In this document: one piece after another, positions 6,521-14,692 of the stretch
Numbering within the stretch: the first letter of the stretch is position 1
How the letters are laid out: every line of letters begins with the position of its first letter
Source: Deltaproteobacteria bacterium
Lineage (GTDB): Bacteria > Myxococcota_A > UBA796 > GCA-2862545
NCBI GenBank assembly: GCA_007693595.1
Contig: REDI01000034.1
Location: 1-64,000, forward strand
DNA: 64,000 bases
Reading direction: 5' to 3'
Translations under genes and position numbers: made by a program
The notes under the pieces: generated by a model
Databases searched by the model: none
Told to the model about the DNA's origin: nothing
Seen by the model: only the letters and a program-made list of their open reading frames with translations

Positions 6521-8552
6521 CAGAGCGGTCTGGTTCACCGCGAAATAGCGCGGCCTGCAAGACCTCGCCCTTGAGGCAGGCCTCGCGCCACTCGGCCTCG
6601 GGGCACGATAAGGAGGTAATCGCTCCTCCAACACCGACTTCGGTGGCCTGCTCGGTGAGGACGGCGGTGCGGATCACCACCGCGAGCTCTGCGGCGCCGT
6701 CGAAGGAGATCCAGCCGAGCGCGCCGCCGTAGGGGCCGCGGGGTGAGGGCTCCAGATGGTCGAGGATCTCGAGGGTGCGGTGCTTGGGCGCGCCGGTCAT
6801 GGAGCCGGGAGGGAAGGCGGCGAGGAGGGCGTCCCAGACGTCGGCGTCGGGGCGGAGCTGACCTTGGATGGTGCTCACGAGCTGATGTACGGTGGCGAAG
6901 CGCTCGACGGCCATCAAGCTCGGGACCTCGACGCTACCCCAGGTGCAGACGCGACCGAGATCATGACGGATCAGGTCGACGATCATCAAGTTCTCGGCGC
7001 GCTCCTTCTCGGAGGTGGCCAGGGCGTGGGCGGCCCGATCGTCATCGCTCGGATCGGCCTGACGGGCGGTGGTGCCCTTGATGGGTCTGGCGGTCAGCAG
7101 ACCCGTGGCGTTGGCGGAGAGGAAGAGCTCGGGGGAGGAGGAGAGGATCGTGAGGTCTTCGAGCTCGAGGAAGGCGCCGAAGGGTGCGGGGTTGGCGGTG
7201 CGCAGCCGACGATACGCGCTGAGAGGGTCGCGCAGCCGGGGTCCACGGAGACGTTGGGTCAGGCAGATCTCGTAGCTCTCGCCCTCGATAAGGGCTTCCT
7301 GGGCCCTGCGGATCTTGTCGAGGTAGGACGATCGAGGCAGCTCAGGGCGGAGCGCGCCGGGCTCGGGAGGGGTCGAGGGACGAGGTGGAGGCGGATCGCT
7401 CAGTCGGTGCGCCAGGTCGTACAGGGCGGGGCGCGGATCGGCATCCTCGGGCACCACCACGCCGATCCAGGCCTGGCCGGTGTCGTGATCGATGGCGGCG
7501 AAGCGATCGCAGAAGACCAAGGCGAGGTCGGGGACGCCAGAGGAGGCCGGCGGGGGAGGGGGATCCTCGCGGGACTCGTGGCCGAGGTATCCGACCCAGC
7601 CTCCGCGAAAAGAGAAGGGGACGGGGGGCGAGGAGGCGCGCACGCGCGGGAGGCGGAGGTAGTCCCAGATGGAGCCAAGAAGGGGCTCAGGGGGCTGACC
7701 AGGGCGCTGCGTCGTCGCACCATCGCCGCGGTGAAACCGTAGGATATGCCCAAGATCGCCGTCACCCGCCCCGATCAGGCTGAACCGCGAGGGGTTCGCG
7801 CCTTGTCGGCCGCTGCTGTCGAGCCAGAAGGCGCCGTGTCGGCCCGCGAAGGCGTGGAGGAAGGCGGCCTCGGGGTCGAGGGGGGTCTCCAGACGGCGCA
7901 TCGCGAGGCGAAGGGGCCGCCCTTTGGGAGCTGGTGGGCGAGCGGCGGCCGGTGCGGGGACCGCGTGAAGGCGAGCGCGCCCGGTGAGGCGCAGGAAGGC
8001 CTCGACCATCTGGGCGCCATGGGGCGTTCCGATGGACTCCGGGTGAAACTGGACCCCGACCCGGAGCCGGCCGAGCTCCCGGACGGCCATGACCGCACCC
8101 TGCGGATCGCGCGCGCTGACGTGGAGGTCCGAGGGCAGGGGCTCCTGGGCGACGAGGCTGTGGTAGCGCACGACGGGCAAGCCTTGAGGAAGGCCGGAGA
8201 AGATCCCCAGGGCGTCGTGCAGCAGGGGGGTGATGCGCCCATGCATGGGCTGTGCACCTCGCCTGATCGCGCCACCGAGCTGCCAGATCAGTCCTTGATG
8301 CCCCAGACAGATCCCGAAGATGGGGCGGTCGAGCTCCGCCAGGATCCGGGCTGAGAGGCCGAGGTCTCGGGGTGTTCCAGGGCGACCTGGGCCCGGCGAG
8401 ATCACGACGACATCGGGGTCGAAGCGCTGAACGTCGTCGAGGTCCCAGGCATCGTTGCGCACCACCTCGGGCGCGACGCCCGCGACGCTCGCGAAGAGGT
8501 GGGCGACGTTGAAGGTATAGCTGTCGTAGTTGTCGACGAGCAGAATGCGCAC
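6516..8552 (-). CDS. pabAB: Aminodeoxychorismate synthase, PabA-PabB fusion
   Basis: A 678-residue fusion. Residues 1-190 are the class-I glutamine amidotransferase (PabA), with SPGPG, GICLGHQG (Cys82) and FHPES (His170, Glu172), so the triad is intact. A Pro/Ala linker follows, then the chorismate-binding PabB domain with PIKGT and PPGSMTGAPK. The Lys in PIKGT is the mark of aminodeoxychorismate synthase rather than anthranilate synthase (PIAGT). It makes 4-amino-4-deoxychorismate for folate synthesis. No pabC (lyase) or trp gene is adjacent. The gene is followed on the same strand by the persulfide dioxygenase, which has its own promoter. Start ATG 8552 opens directly on the conserved ILLVDNYDSYT. 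Confidence 0.95.
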   Translation of the reverse strand: MRILLVDNYDSYTFNVAHLFASVAGVAPEVVRNDAWDLDDVQRFDPDVVVISPGPGRPGTPRDLGLSARILAELDRPIFGICLGHQGLIWQLGGAIRRGAQPMHGRITPLLHDALGIFSGLPQGLPVVRYHSLVAQEPLPSDLHVSARDPQGAVMAVRELGRLRVGVQFHPESIGTPHGAQMVEAFLRLTGRARLHAVPAPAAARPPAPKGRPLRLAMRRLETPLDPEAAFLHAFAGRHGAFWLDSSGRQGANPSRFSLIGAGDGDLGHILRFHRGDGATTQRPGQPPEPLLGSIWDYLRLPRVRASSPPVPFSFRGGWVGYLGHESREDPPPPPASSGVPDLALVFCDRFAAIDHDTGQAWIGVVVPEDADPRPALYDLAHRLSDPPPPRPSTPPEPGALRPELPRSSYLDKIRRAQEALIEGESYEICLTQRLRGPRLRDPLSAYRRLRTANPAPFGAFLELEDLTILSSSPELFLSANATGLLTARPIKGTTARQADPSDDDRAAHALATSEKERAENLMIVDLIRHDLGRVCTWGSVEVPSLMAVERFATVHQLVSTIQGQLRPDADVWDALLAAFPPGSMTGAPKHRTLEILDHLEPSPRGPYGGALGWISFDGAAELAVVIRTAVLTEQATEVGVGGAITSLSCPEAEWREACLKGEVLQAALFRGEPDRSD

Positions 8553-9010
8553 GGGGACCTCGGGGGTGCACGCCCTGTGGGCGCGCGGGGCGGTCGAGCG
8601 GTCCTCACGACACCCAGGCCGAGCCAGAAGACGCGCCGCTCTCCTCGGTGTGGCGCGTCATGCCTTCGTCTGTGCTGAACCTGCGGGGCACACCTGGGGT
8701 CGGGATCACCCCTCAACCAACGTGCTGGAGTCTGTATCGCGCCCGCGTGGACGTGCAGGGGGTCCAGGAACGGAGGGGAAGAAGGTCGTCCTGCTCGTTC
8801 CAGAAGACGTGGCTTCGATCGGCCTCCATCGGACTCATCGCCGCGAGCGCCTGCCCCTTGCGCTCCCAACTCGGCGAGCTCGCAGCCTGGGGCTTTCTCG
8901 GCTCGCTCATCGGGGCCCGGAGGGTTTGACCGCTTCGAGGGGTGCCGCTAAGGCCTGGGGACGGCGCCGCGGTTGGCGCGCCACGTCACCCTCTCGTCAC
9001 GGACAGGCTC
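8553..9010. other. Intergenic region, 458 bp, no gene found
   Basis: This lies between the divergent pabA-pabB fusion and the tail-anchored protein. Frames here are GC-rich, Arg/Pro/Ser-heavy and not convincing as proteins. It should hold the promoters of both genes, but I could not pick a clear -35/-10 pair and saw no strong hairpin or repeat. Confidence 0.6.
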
Positions 9011-10609
9011 ATGGGCTCCGATCTCTATCGCGTCAAGGTATCTGAAATCCAGACCAATATCGTATCGTTATTGGTAGAGGTCGTGCATCCGGACTCTAAC
9101 TATGTCTCTGAGAACCCAGGCTTCGCGCTCATGCTTCTGCACGAGGGCGCCCGCGACGACGGCGAGGCCGCGCTCAACGCGGAGCTGAGCTTCGACGATC
9201 TGATGGACCGGAGTTGGGTCGAGAAGTATGCGAAAGGCTTCATTGAGATGGTCTCGACCTCGGTCGTCGCCGGCTCCTCCGATGGGGAGGGCCCCGAAGA
9301 CTGGATCAAGGCCAAGGTTGAGATCACGGTGACCGATCCCGCGTGGATCGAGCACTTCAACCTGGGTCAGTCCTTCGATAGCCGCGCGTATGATCTGGGG
9401 TATGCCTTCCAGGACCACCCCCCGATCCACCCTGGGCAGATCGATCCCAACGCGCCGGTGCCCGAAGCCTTCGTCGCCCTACCTGGTGCTCTGTTCGGGG
9501 TGCCCGATGTGCCGACCGTCATCCGCGCAGCGGCCTACAGCGGCAGCTCCTACCGATGTGTGGATGAGCGGGAAGGCACCTTCAAGCCCGAAGAGCTGCA
9601 AGACCTCGACGGGCGGGTCGTGCTGTACCAAGGAAAGTGGGACAGCTCGATGCAGCCGGGCTTCCTTTACATCGCGGGAGAGAACATCTACCTGCTCACC
9701 GCCAGCAACGGCAGCCACGGCTCCTCCTCGTCCAAGCAGTTCGAAGGAAAGATCGGGCTGGCGGAGCTGATCCCGGGCAAGCGTTTGGGCGCCAAGCTCA
9801 AGGTCGGTGACATGATCCGCCGGATGCAGCCAAGGATCCTCCGGGCGACGGTCGAGGCCGATGTGGCGCGATTCACGATCAGCCTGCCCCCCGGAGGCCC
9901 CAAGCTGGTCGATCTCGACGCCGAGCAGCTCCCGGCGGCTGGGTTCTTGCTGCTGATGAGCCCTCTGGCCCCTACCAGCACGATGGCTTCGCCCCGGACC
10001 CTCGAACCCTCAAAGCTCTCGTGGACGATCGAGCGCGAGGTGCTGCGGCTCTTCGACCCGAAGGAGCGTCAGATTACGAAGTATATTGGAGGTGAGATGG
10101 TTCCTTCGGGCGACACGCTCCCCCAAGACTTCGCCCTCGCCCAGAAGCTCTCGTTGGGCTTCGTAGCCAAGGCCGAGATCGCCTCCCAGCCCGACATGAC
10201 GCCCATCGACTTCGACGCGCTCACCGAGGCAGAGCAGGCCGAGATCCTCGGTGAGCCGTGGCCCGAGCTCGTCTTGGACGTCACGCCGCACCACGCCGCC
10301 TATCTGGAGCACCTCACGGGTGCCTTCGAGCCTCGGGAGCTTCCCCACATCCCGCGACCGGACCCTTGGGAGGGCGACCTTCCCGAACCTGCGTCCGAGC
10401 CGACCGGCTTTGGGGAGGTCGAAGACCCGACGGAAGAGGTCCCCAAGGGTCTCACCGCTCCGGCCTCTGAGGGCGGCGCGATCGGCGGTGGTCAGGCAGG
10501 CGGGCCCAACAAGATCTTGATCGTGGCCGGCGTCGCGGTCGGCGCGGTGCTCCTGTTGTCGGTCATTGGCTTTGGGGCTTGCTGCTGCCTGCCCATGATG
10601 CTCGGCTGA
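9011..10609 (+). CDS. Tail-anchored cytoplasmic protein of unknown function
   Basis: A 532-residue protein from ATG 9011. The frame extends upstream to 8942, but those residues look non-coding. There is no signal peptide. The body is soluble and acidic, with a Pro/Glu/Thr-rich linker near 450-495. A single C-terminal hydrophobic segment follows (KILIVAGVAVGAVLLLSVIG), ending in a Cys triplet and a short tail (CCCLPMMLG). This topology is tail-anchored, with the bulk in the cytoplasm. A segment near 170-220 (YSGSSYRCVDEREG, WDSSMQPGFLYIAGENIYLL) may be a beta-rich domain. No family is recognised. The start has only a weak ribosome site. Confidence 0.75.
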   Translation: MGSDLYRVKVSEIQTNIVSLLVEVVHPDSNYVSENPGFALMLLHEGARDDGEAALNAELSFDDLMDRSWVEKYAKGFIEMVSTSVVAGSSDGEGPEDWIKAKVEITVTDPAWIEHFNLGQSFDSRAYDLGYAFQDHPPIHPGQIDPNAPVPEAFVALPGALFGVPDVPTVIRAAAYSGSSYRCVDEREGTFKPEELQDLDGRVVLYQGKWDSSMQPGFLYIAGENIYLLTASNGSHGSSSSKQFEGKIGLAELIPGKRLGAKLKVGDMIRRMQPRILRATVEADVARFTISLPPGGPKLVDLDAEQLPAAGFLLLMSPLAPTSTMASPRTLEPSKLSWTIEREVLRLFDPKERQITKYIGGEMVPSGDTLPQDFALAQKLSLGFVAKAEIASQPDMTPIDFDALTEAEQAEILGEPWPELVLDVTPHHAAYLEHLTGAFEPRELPHIPRPDPWEGDLPEPASEPTGFGEVEDPTEEVPKGLTAPASEGGAIGGGQAGGPNKILIVAGVAVGAVLLLSVIGFGACCCLPMMLG

Positions 10610-10662
10610 GGGGTAGAGGGTCGAGTCGGTGCGCCGACGAGCGATCCTCGCTTGGAGCCCTT

Positions 10663-11610
10663 GTGAGTCACGATCACGATCACGGACACCCCCGAACCCA
10701 TGGCCCTGGCTGCGGCCACGACCATGGGTTCGGTGCGCATGTCCACGCGCCGCCGGGCATGAAGCCGCGCACCGCCTTGCTCGTGTCGCTCGGCTTGGTG
10801 GGGGCCTACCTCTTGGTTCAGATCGTGGTCGGTGCGCTCACGGGATCGCTGGCGCTGCTCTCGGATGCGGCCCACTCCTTCTCGGACGTCGCCGCTCTAT
10901 CGGTGGCCCTCGCGGCGGCCAGCCTCGCGGTGCGCGCGGCACCGCCGGGGACCTGGGGCTGGGGTCGGGCCGAGGTCTTTGGGGCTTTCCTCAACGGCAT
11001 CGGCTTGCTCGTCGCGGTGAGCTTCATCGTGATCGAGGCGGTCGAGCGGCTGAGCGAAGGCGTGCCCGAGGTGCCTCCCTTGCCGGTCTTCGCCGTGGGG
11101 GGACTCGGGCTGACCATCAACCTGATCGGCGCCTGGTTCCTCTGGCGAGCAGGGAAGAACAACCTGAACCTCCGCGCGGCGCTACTCCACATGCTCGCCG
11201 ACGCCCTGGGCTCGGTCGGCGCCATGATCGCCGCGGGCTTCCTCTGGTTCGGCGTCGCTGAAGCCGACGTGGTGGTCTCGCTCTTCATCGCGACCCTCGT
11301 GCTGATCGGCGCGGTGAGGGTGCTCTGGGATGCCGGAAGGGTCCTGCTTGAGCTGCCTCCCCGCGGGCTCGACATCGCGGCGCTGCGCGCGGTGGTTCAG
11401 AACGATCCGGGGATCTCCTCCGTCGAAGAGCTCAGGATCTGGAGCCTGGATGGGCGCAGCCCTCTCGTGGCGGCTCGGATCCGCGCCGAGGTGCCGGTCG
11501 AGCCCGTTCGTCAGCGCCTCCGCGACAACCTGGCCGCCCTCGGCGTGGAGCGCGCCGTGATCGAGGTCGCCCCCCTCATCAAGGAGCCGAGACCGGACGC
11601 CGAGCGATGA
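10663..11610 (+). CDS. Cation diffusion facilitator (Zn/Co/Cd efflux) transporter
   Basis: A 315-residue protein from GTG 10663, with GGAG five bases upstream. The N-terminus is a His-rich loop (SHDHDHGHP, CGHDHGFGAHVH), followed by about six membrane segments. The metal site residues of CDF exporters are present: LLSDAAHSFSD (Asp68, His71, Asp75) in TM2 and LHMLADALGSVG in TM5. A C-terminal cytoplasmic domain (VVQNDPGISSVEELRIW...) has the usual CDF regulatory fold pattern. It resembles ZitB/CzcD proteins that export divalent metals for protons. The metal cannot be fixed from sequence alone, but the HHD-type sites favour zinc. Confidence 0.93.
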   Translation: MSHDHDHGHPRTHGPGCGHDHGFGAHVHAPPGMKPRTALLVSLGLVGAYLLVQIVVGALTGSLALLSDAAHSFSDVAALSVALAAASLAVRAAPPGTWGWGRAEVFGAFLNGIGLLVAVSFIVIEAVERLSEGVPEVPPLPVFAVGGLGLTINLIGAWFLWRAGKNNLNLRAALLHMLADALGSVGAMIAAGFLWFGVAEADVVVSLFIATLVLIGAVRVLWDAGRVLLELPPRGLDIAALRAVVQNDPGISSVEELRIWSLDGRSPLVAARIRAEVPVEPVRQRLRDNLAALGVERAVIEVAPLIKEPRPDAER

Positions 11611-11661
11611 GCTCGAGCCCCCTACGCCTGAGGCGGGGTAGAAGATCCTCTTCAAGATCGC

Positions 11662-12651
11662 TCACGGGTCGAAGCAGTCTGTCAGGCTTGTATGCTCCAT
11701 GCTGTCGATGGGCGTGAGGACGCCGCCTGGGTAGGAGAACCGCGCGACGCGCCAGACGTCGCCGTCGGTGTTCATGGGGGTGTTGAAGCTCTCCTGGATC
11801 TCCCCGTCGACGTAGAACCGAACCCTCGCCTCCGTGTCCTCATGACCGACCATCCGATGGACGCGGATCTCGTAGTTGCCCTCGACGGGGGTCGGAAGGT
11901 CGATGATCTCGGGCCCCAACGCCGTAGAGTTCCCATAGAACTCGGGGTTTCCTTGGGGGCCAGGAGGGCCCCACTCGGGCTCGGGGTTGCAGAAACAGGC
12001 ATCGCCAGGTCGCTCGAAGAGCTCTTCGGAGTTGTAGAGCAGGTGAAGGTCGAGGTCGACCTCGGAGGTCCAGACCAGCTCGACGGCGAAGGGTAGCAGC
12101 GGTGTAGCATCGGTCGCTGTTTCGGTGGTCGAGGCGCTATCCACCCCGGTCCCTGTGCTCGTGTCGGACTCGGACTCGAGATCTACGCGCTCGGCGGCGA
12201 AGGCGTAGCTGAAGGAGGCGGTGGTGGTCGTGGCGAAGCCATCCTCCACCTCGGTCTGGACCACGGAGAAGTCCTCGCGGCTCTGCGACCACCAGATGCT
12301 GGCGTCGGGTTGGTCCACTGCGATACCGACCGTGACGGGTACGAGAAAGCTCAGGCCATGGGGCGCGAAGGCGAGCAGGGGGCTGAGGGCGTCGGAGGCG
12401 TCGGGCGGGCCCAGATCCGTGACGACGAGGGTCACATCGGACTCCAAGGCCCCCGCGGGCACCTCGACGTAGGCGGAAGGGTGCTCGATCGTTCCGCCTG
12501 ATCGACCGATGACGGCTGTGACGTAGGTTTCGTCAGGCCCCGGGCCACATCCAACGAGGGCGCCTGCGAGCGAGGCCCCCGTGACGAGCCGGGCGAGGGC
12601 TGTGGTGTATCGGTTGTAGACCGGAGGGCGAGGGGGGCTGAGCGTGTTCAT
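11662..12651 (-). CDS. Lipoprotein with ZU5-like and metal-ion-independent beta domain
   Basis: About 329 residues from ATG 12651. A signal peptide ends at the lipobox ALVGC. Next comes a ZU5-like stretch (GGTIEHPSAYVEVPAGAL, a common surface-protein module), then a Thr/Ser/Asp-rich linker (STGTGVDSASTTETATD). The C-terminal domain begins LVWTSEVDLDLHLLY and includes YEIRVHRMVGHEDTEARVRFYVDG, typical of DUF2135-like or YfaP-type extracellular beta domains. A TTG codon at 12690 extends the frame, but the added residues do not form a signal. Its role is unknown; surface localisation follows from the signal. Confidence 0.8.
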   Translation of the reverse strand: MNTLSPPRPPVYNRYTTALARLVTGASLAGALVGCGPGPDETYVTAVIGRSGGTIEHPSAYVEVPAGALESDVTLVVTDLGPPDASDALSPLLAFAPHGLSFLVPVTVGIAVDQPDASIWWSQSREDFSVVQTEVEDGFATTTTASFSYAFAAERVDLESESDTSTGTGVDSASTTETATDATPLLPFAVELVWTSEVDLDLHLLYNSEELFERPGDACFCNPEPEWGPPGPQGNPEFYGNSTALGPEIIDLPTPVEGNYEIRVHRMVGHEDTEARVRFYVDGEIQESFNTPMNTDGDVWRVARFSYPGGVLTPIDSMEHTSLTDCFDP

Positions 12652-12827
12652 CGTGGTATCGGGTAGTTGGTGTGATTTGGGGCTTCTCAACTTATCAGAG
12701 ATCTTGGATTGTGGAGACGGGCGGTCTCGTCCGGCCCGGGTCCACCGCGGAGGGACTGGAACGACCGCGAGGCAACGCCGGAGAGCTCGCGGACGAGTCG
12801 CGCGACGGGAGGTCTGGCGCTGGACTC

Positions 12828-13685
12828 CTAAGGCCTAGCTTCGGTCGAGGTCCCTAGCGCCAGCGCCAGAACCGGCGGTGCGCCTTCGCCGAACCGCGCG
12901 GCGACCTCGTGTGCGCTGGACTGGGCGGTGAGGGTGAAGCCGCAGGCCGAGAAGAGATCGCCGACCTCGCCTTGCTCGATCTGAAAGCGAAGCGGCTCCC
13001 CCAGCACCTTGAGTCCGACCTGGCTGGCCCTGGCGCCGATCCCGATCAAGCCCGAGGCGGGGATCCAGAGATCCATACAGATCTTGGAGCCCGGCGCAGC
13101 CCAGGCGCGCAAGGCGCGCAAGGTGGTCGTCACCGCTTCGCGGGGCAGGTACATGCTCACGCCCTCCCAGATGATGAAGGTCGGGATCGACCCGTCGAGG
13201 GGACCGGCGGTGAGGACCTCGATCAGCGGCTCTCGGGCGAGGTCGGCGGGGAGTGAAGGGGCAGGCTCGAGACCGGCCCGCTTAGAGAGGCGGACCTTCC
13301 GTGCGGCGGTGGCGGGATGGTCGAGCTCGACCAGGGGTCGGTTCTGTAGGGGGGCGCGCAGGCGCCACGCGCGGCTGTCGTAGCCTGCCCCGAGGATTAG
13401 GACCTGACCCACCTCGGGGAGGGCGGCCAAGAGCTGGTCGTCGATCCATCGGTGTCTGGCGGTGATGACCGCAGCCATATCGAGCCCGAAAGACGAGGCT
13501 CGAAGCGCTTCTCGGGTGGTTGGCGCGCGGGCCGCCGCCCTCAGCAGCGCGCGGCTGGGCCGGTGCAGGAAGAGCTGGGCATAGGGGTCGTCGATCACCC
13601 GCGCCTCGGGCGGACGAAGGTGCTCCAGGGCGCGAGCGAAGCAGACGGCATCCGCGGTGAGGCTGGCTTGCCGAAGGGTGTTCAT
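12828..13685 (-). CDS. SAM-dependent methyltransferase, LCMT/PF04072-like family
   Basis: A 285-residue class-I methyltransferase. The SAM-binding glycine motif is LILGAGYDSRAWRL, followed by ELDHPATAARK and IIWEGVSMYLPREAV, the hallmark string of the leucine-carboxyl-methyltransferase-like family (often annotated as O-methyltransferase involved in polyketide biosynthesis). The substrate is not predictable: related bacterial members act on small molecules. ATG 13685 is preferred over an in-frame TTG at 13697, but no clear ribosome site precedes either. No biosynthetic cluster adjoins it. Confidence 0.85.
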   Translation of the reverse strand: MNTLRQASLTADAVCFARALEHLRPPEARVIDDPYAQLFLHRPSRALLRAAARAPTTREALRASSFGLDMAAVITARHRWIDDQLLAALPEVGQVLILGAGYDSRAWRLRAPLQNRPLVELDHPATAARKVRLSKRAGLEPAPSLPADLAREPLIEVLTAGPLDGSIPTFIIWEGVSMYLPREAVTTTLRALRAWAAPGSKICMDLWIPASGLIGIGARASQVGLKVLGEPLRFQIEQGEVGDLFSACGFTLTAQSSAHEVAARFGEGAPPVLALALGTSTEARP

Positions 13686-13890
13686 GAGCTGAAACAAGAG
13701 CGACTCCGGGGTGTCGGCGACTCGGGGAGACGCAGTCTATCGCCGCGCGTCCTGCCGCTCCTCTACCGCCTGGAACCGCGACGGACCACGAGCTTGCACG
13801 CGCCCGCGGAGCGATCCCAGCGGCCCGAGCCGTCGTGGCGTCCGCCTCGGCCGCCTCCGACCCTTCGAGTCGCTCGGGGGGAGGTCTCGC

Positions 13891-14676
13891 TCAGAGCTCG
13901 GCCTCGCGTACCGCCCATGGACCTTGGGAGCCGAGCAGGCGGATGCGGGTCTCGAGGGCCCGCCCGGCCCGGTCCTGGGGTCGCAGGGTGCGTCGAGCGT
14001 CCTCGTCGGCCGGTACGTCGGGCAGGGTGTCGACGAAGGCGAGGTCGAACCAGGCGCGAGGGTCTATCCCCACGGCGATCACCTGATCGTCCGTCAGGCT
14101 CAGCTCGGTGGGTAGCCCGCGTACCCGTCGAAGCAGGGTCGCGTTCACCCCCCCCTCTTCGTCGAGCCAAGGGGTGCGCCACGTGATCTCGGCGCGGAAG
14201 GGTAGGATCTGATCGATCTCGTGCACCTCGCCCTCGACCCGCAGGGTAGGCTCGGCGCCGGCGGGCTCAAGCCAGACGTCAGCGCTGCGCGCCTCGCCCT
14301 CGATGGCGGTTCCGGGGCCGAGGGGCACGATCGGATCGGCCAGGAAGTCGACGCGCACCTGGTGAGGCACCTCGCCGACGAGCTTGCCAGGGTTCACCTG
14401 ATCGGTGGCCCACGCGCGGGCGGGCCCGAGGTGGCTGGCCCAGTTCTCGCCATCCAGATCCGGAGGTAGGGTCCACAGGTAGAGCGGACCGACCGCGAGC
14501 TCGGCGCGGGTGAGCACGATCTCCGCCTCGGTCCCCTCCGGCGAGAAGGCGATGACGGGCTCGCCGCCGCGCTCCGTGACCTCGGCGTCGACGTGGACCT
14601 CGGCGGAGATGGCCACCTGTCGACCCCCCGTCGCGGTGGTGCAGGCAGCGAAGAGGAGGAGCGGGAGCAGGCGCAT
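13891..14676 (-). CDS. Lipoprotein in the TonB-receptor operon, unknown function
   Basis: About 261 residues from ATG 14676, which opens a short signal peptide with lipobox LFAAC near residue 11. It begins 16 bases after the TonB receptor stop, so the two are probably one transcript. The body has alternating hydrophobic residues (TEAEIVLTRAELAVGPLYLWTL) and negative charge, indicative of a beta-rich periplasmic protein. It could help present or bind the substrate imported by the receptor. That link is inferred from the tight spacing only; the family is not recognised. Confidence 0.8.
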   Translation of the reverse strand: MRLLPLLLFAACTTATGGRQVAISAEVHVDAEVTERGGEPVIAFSPEGTEAEIVLTRAELAVGPLYLWTLPPDLDGENWASHLGPARAWATDQVNPGKLVGEVPHQVRVDFLADPIVPLGPGTAIEGEARSADVWLEPAGAEPTLRVEGEVHEIDQILPFRAEITWRTPWLDEEGGVNATLLRRVRGLPTELSLTDDQVIAVGIDPRAWFDLAFVDTLPDVPADEDARRTLRPQDRAGRALETRIRLLGSQGPWAVREAEL

Positions 14677-14692
14677 GCGGGACTCCTTCGGG

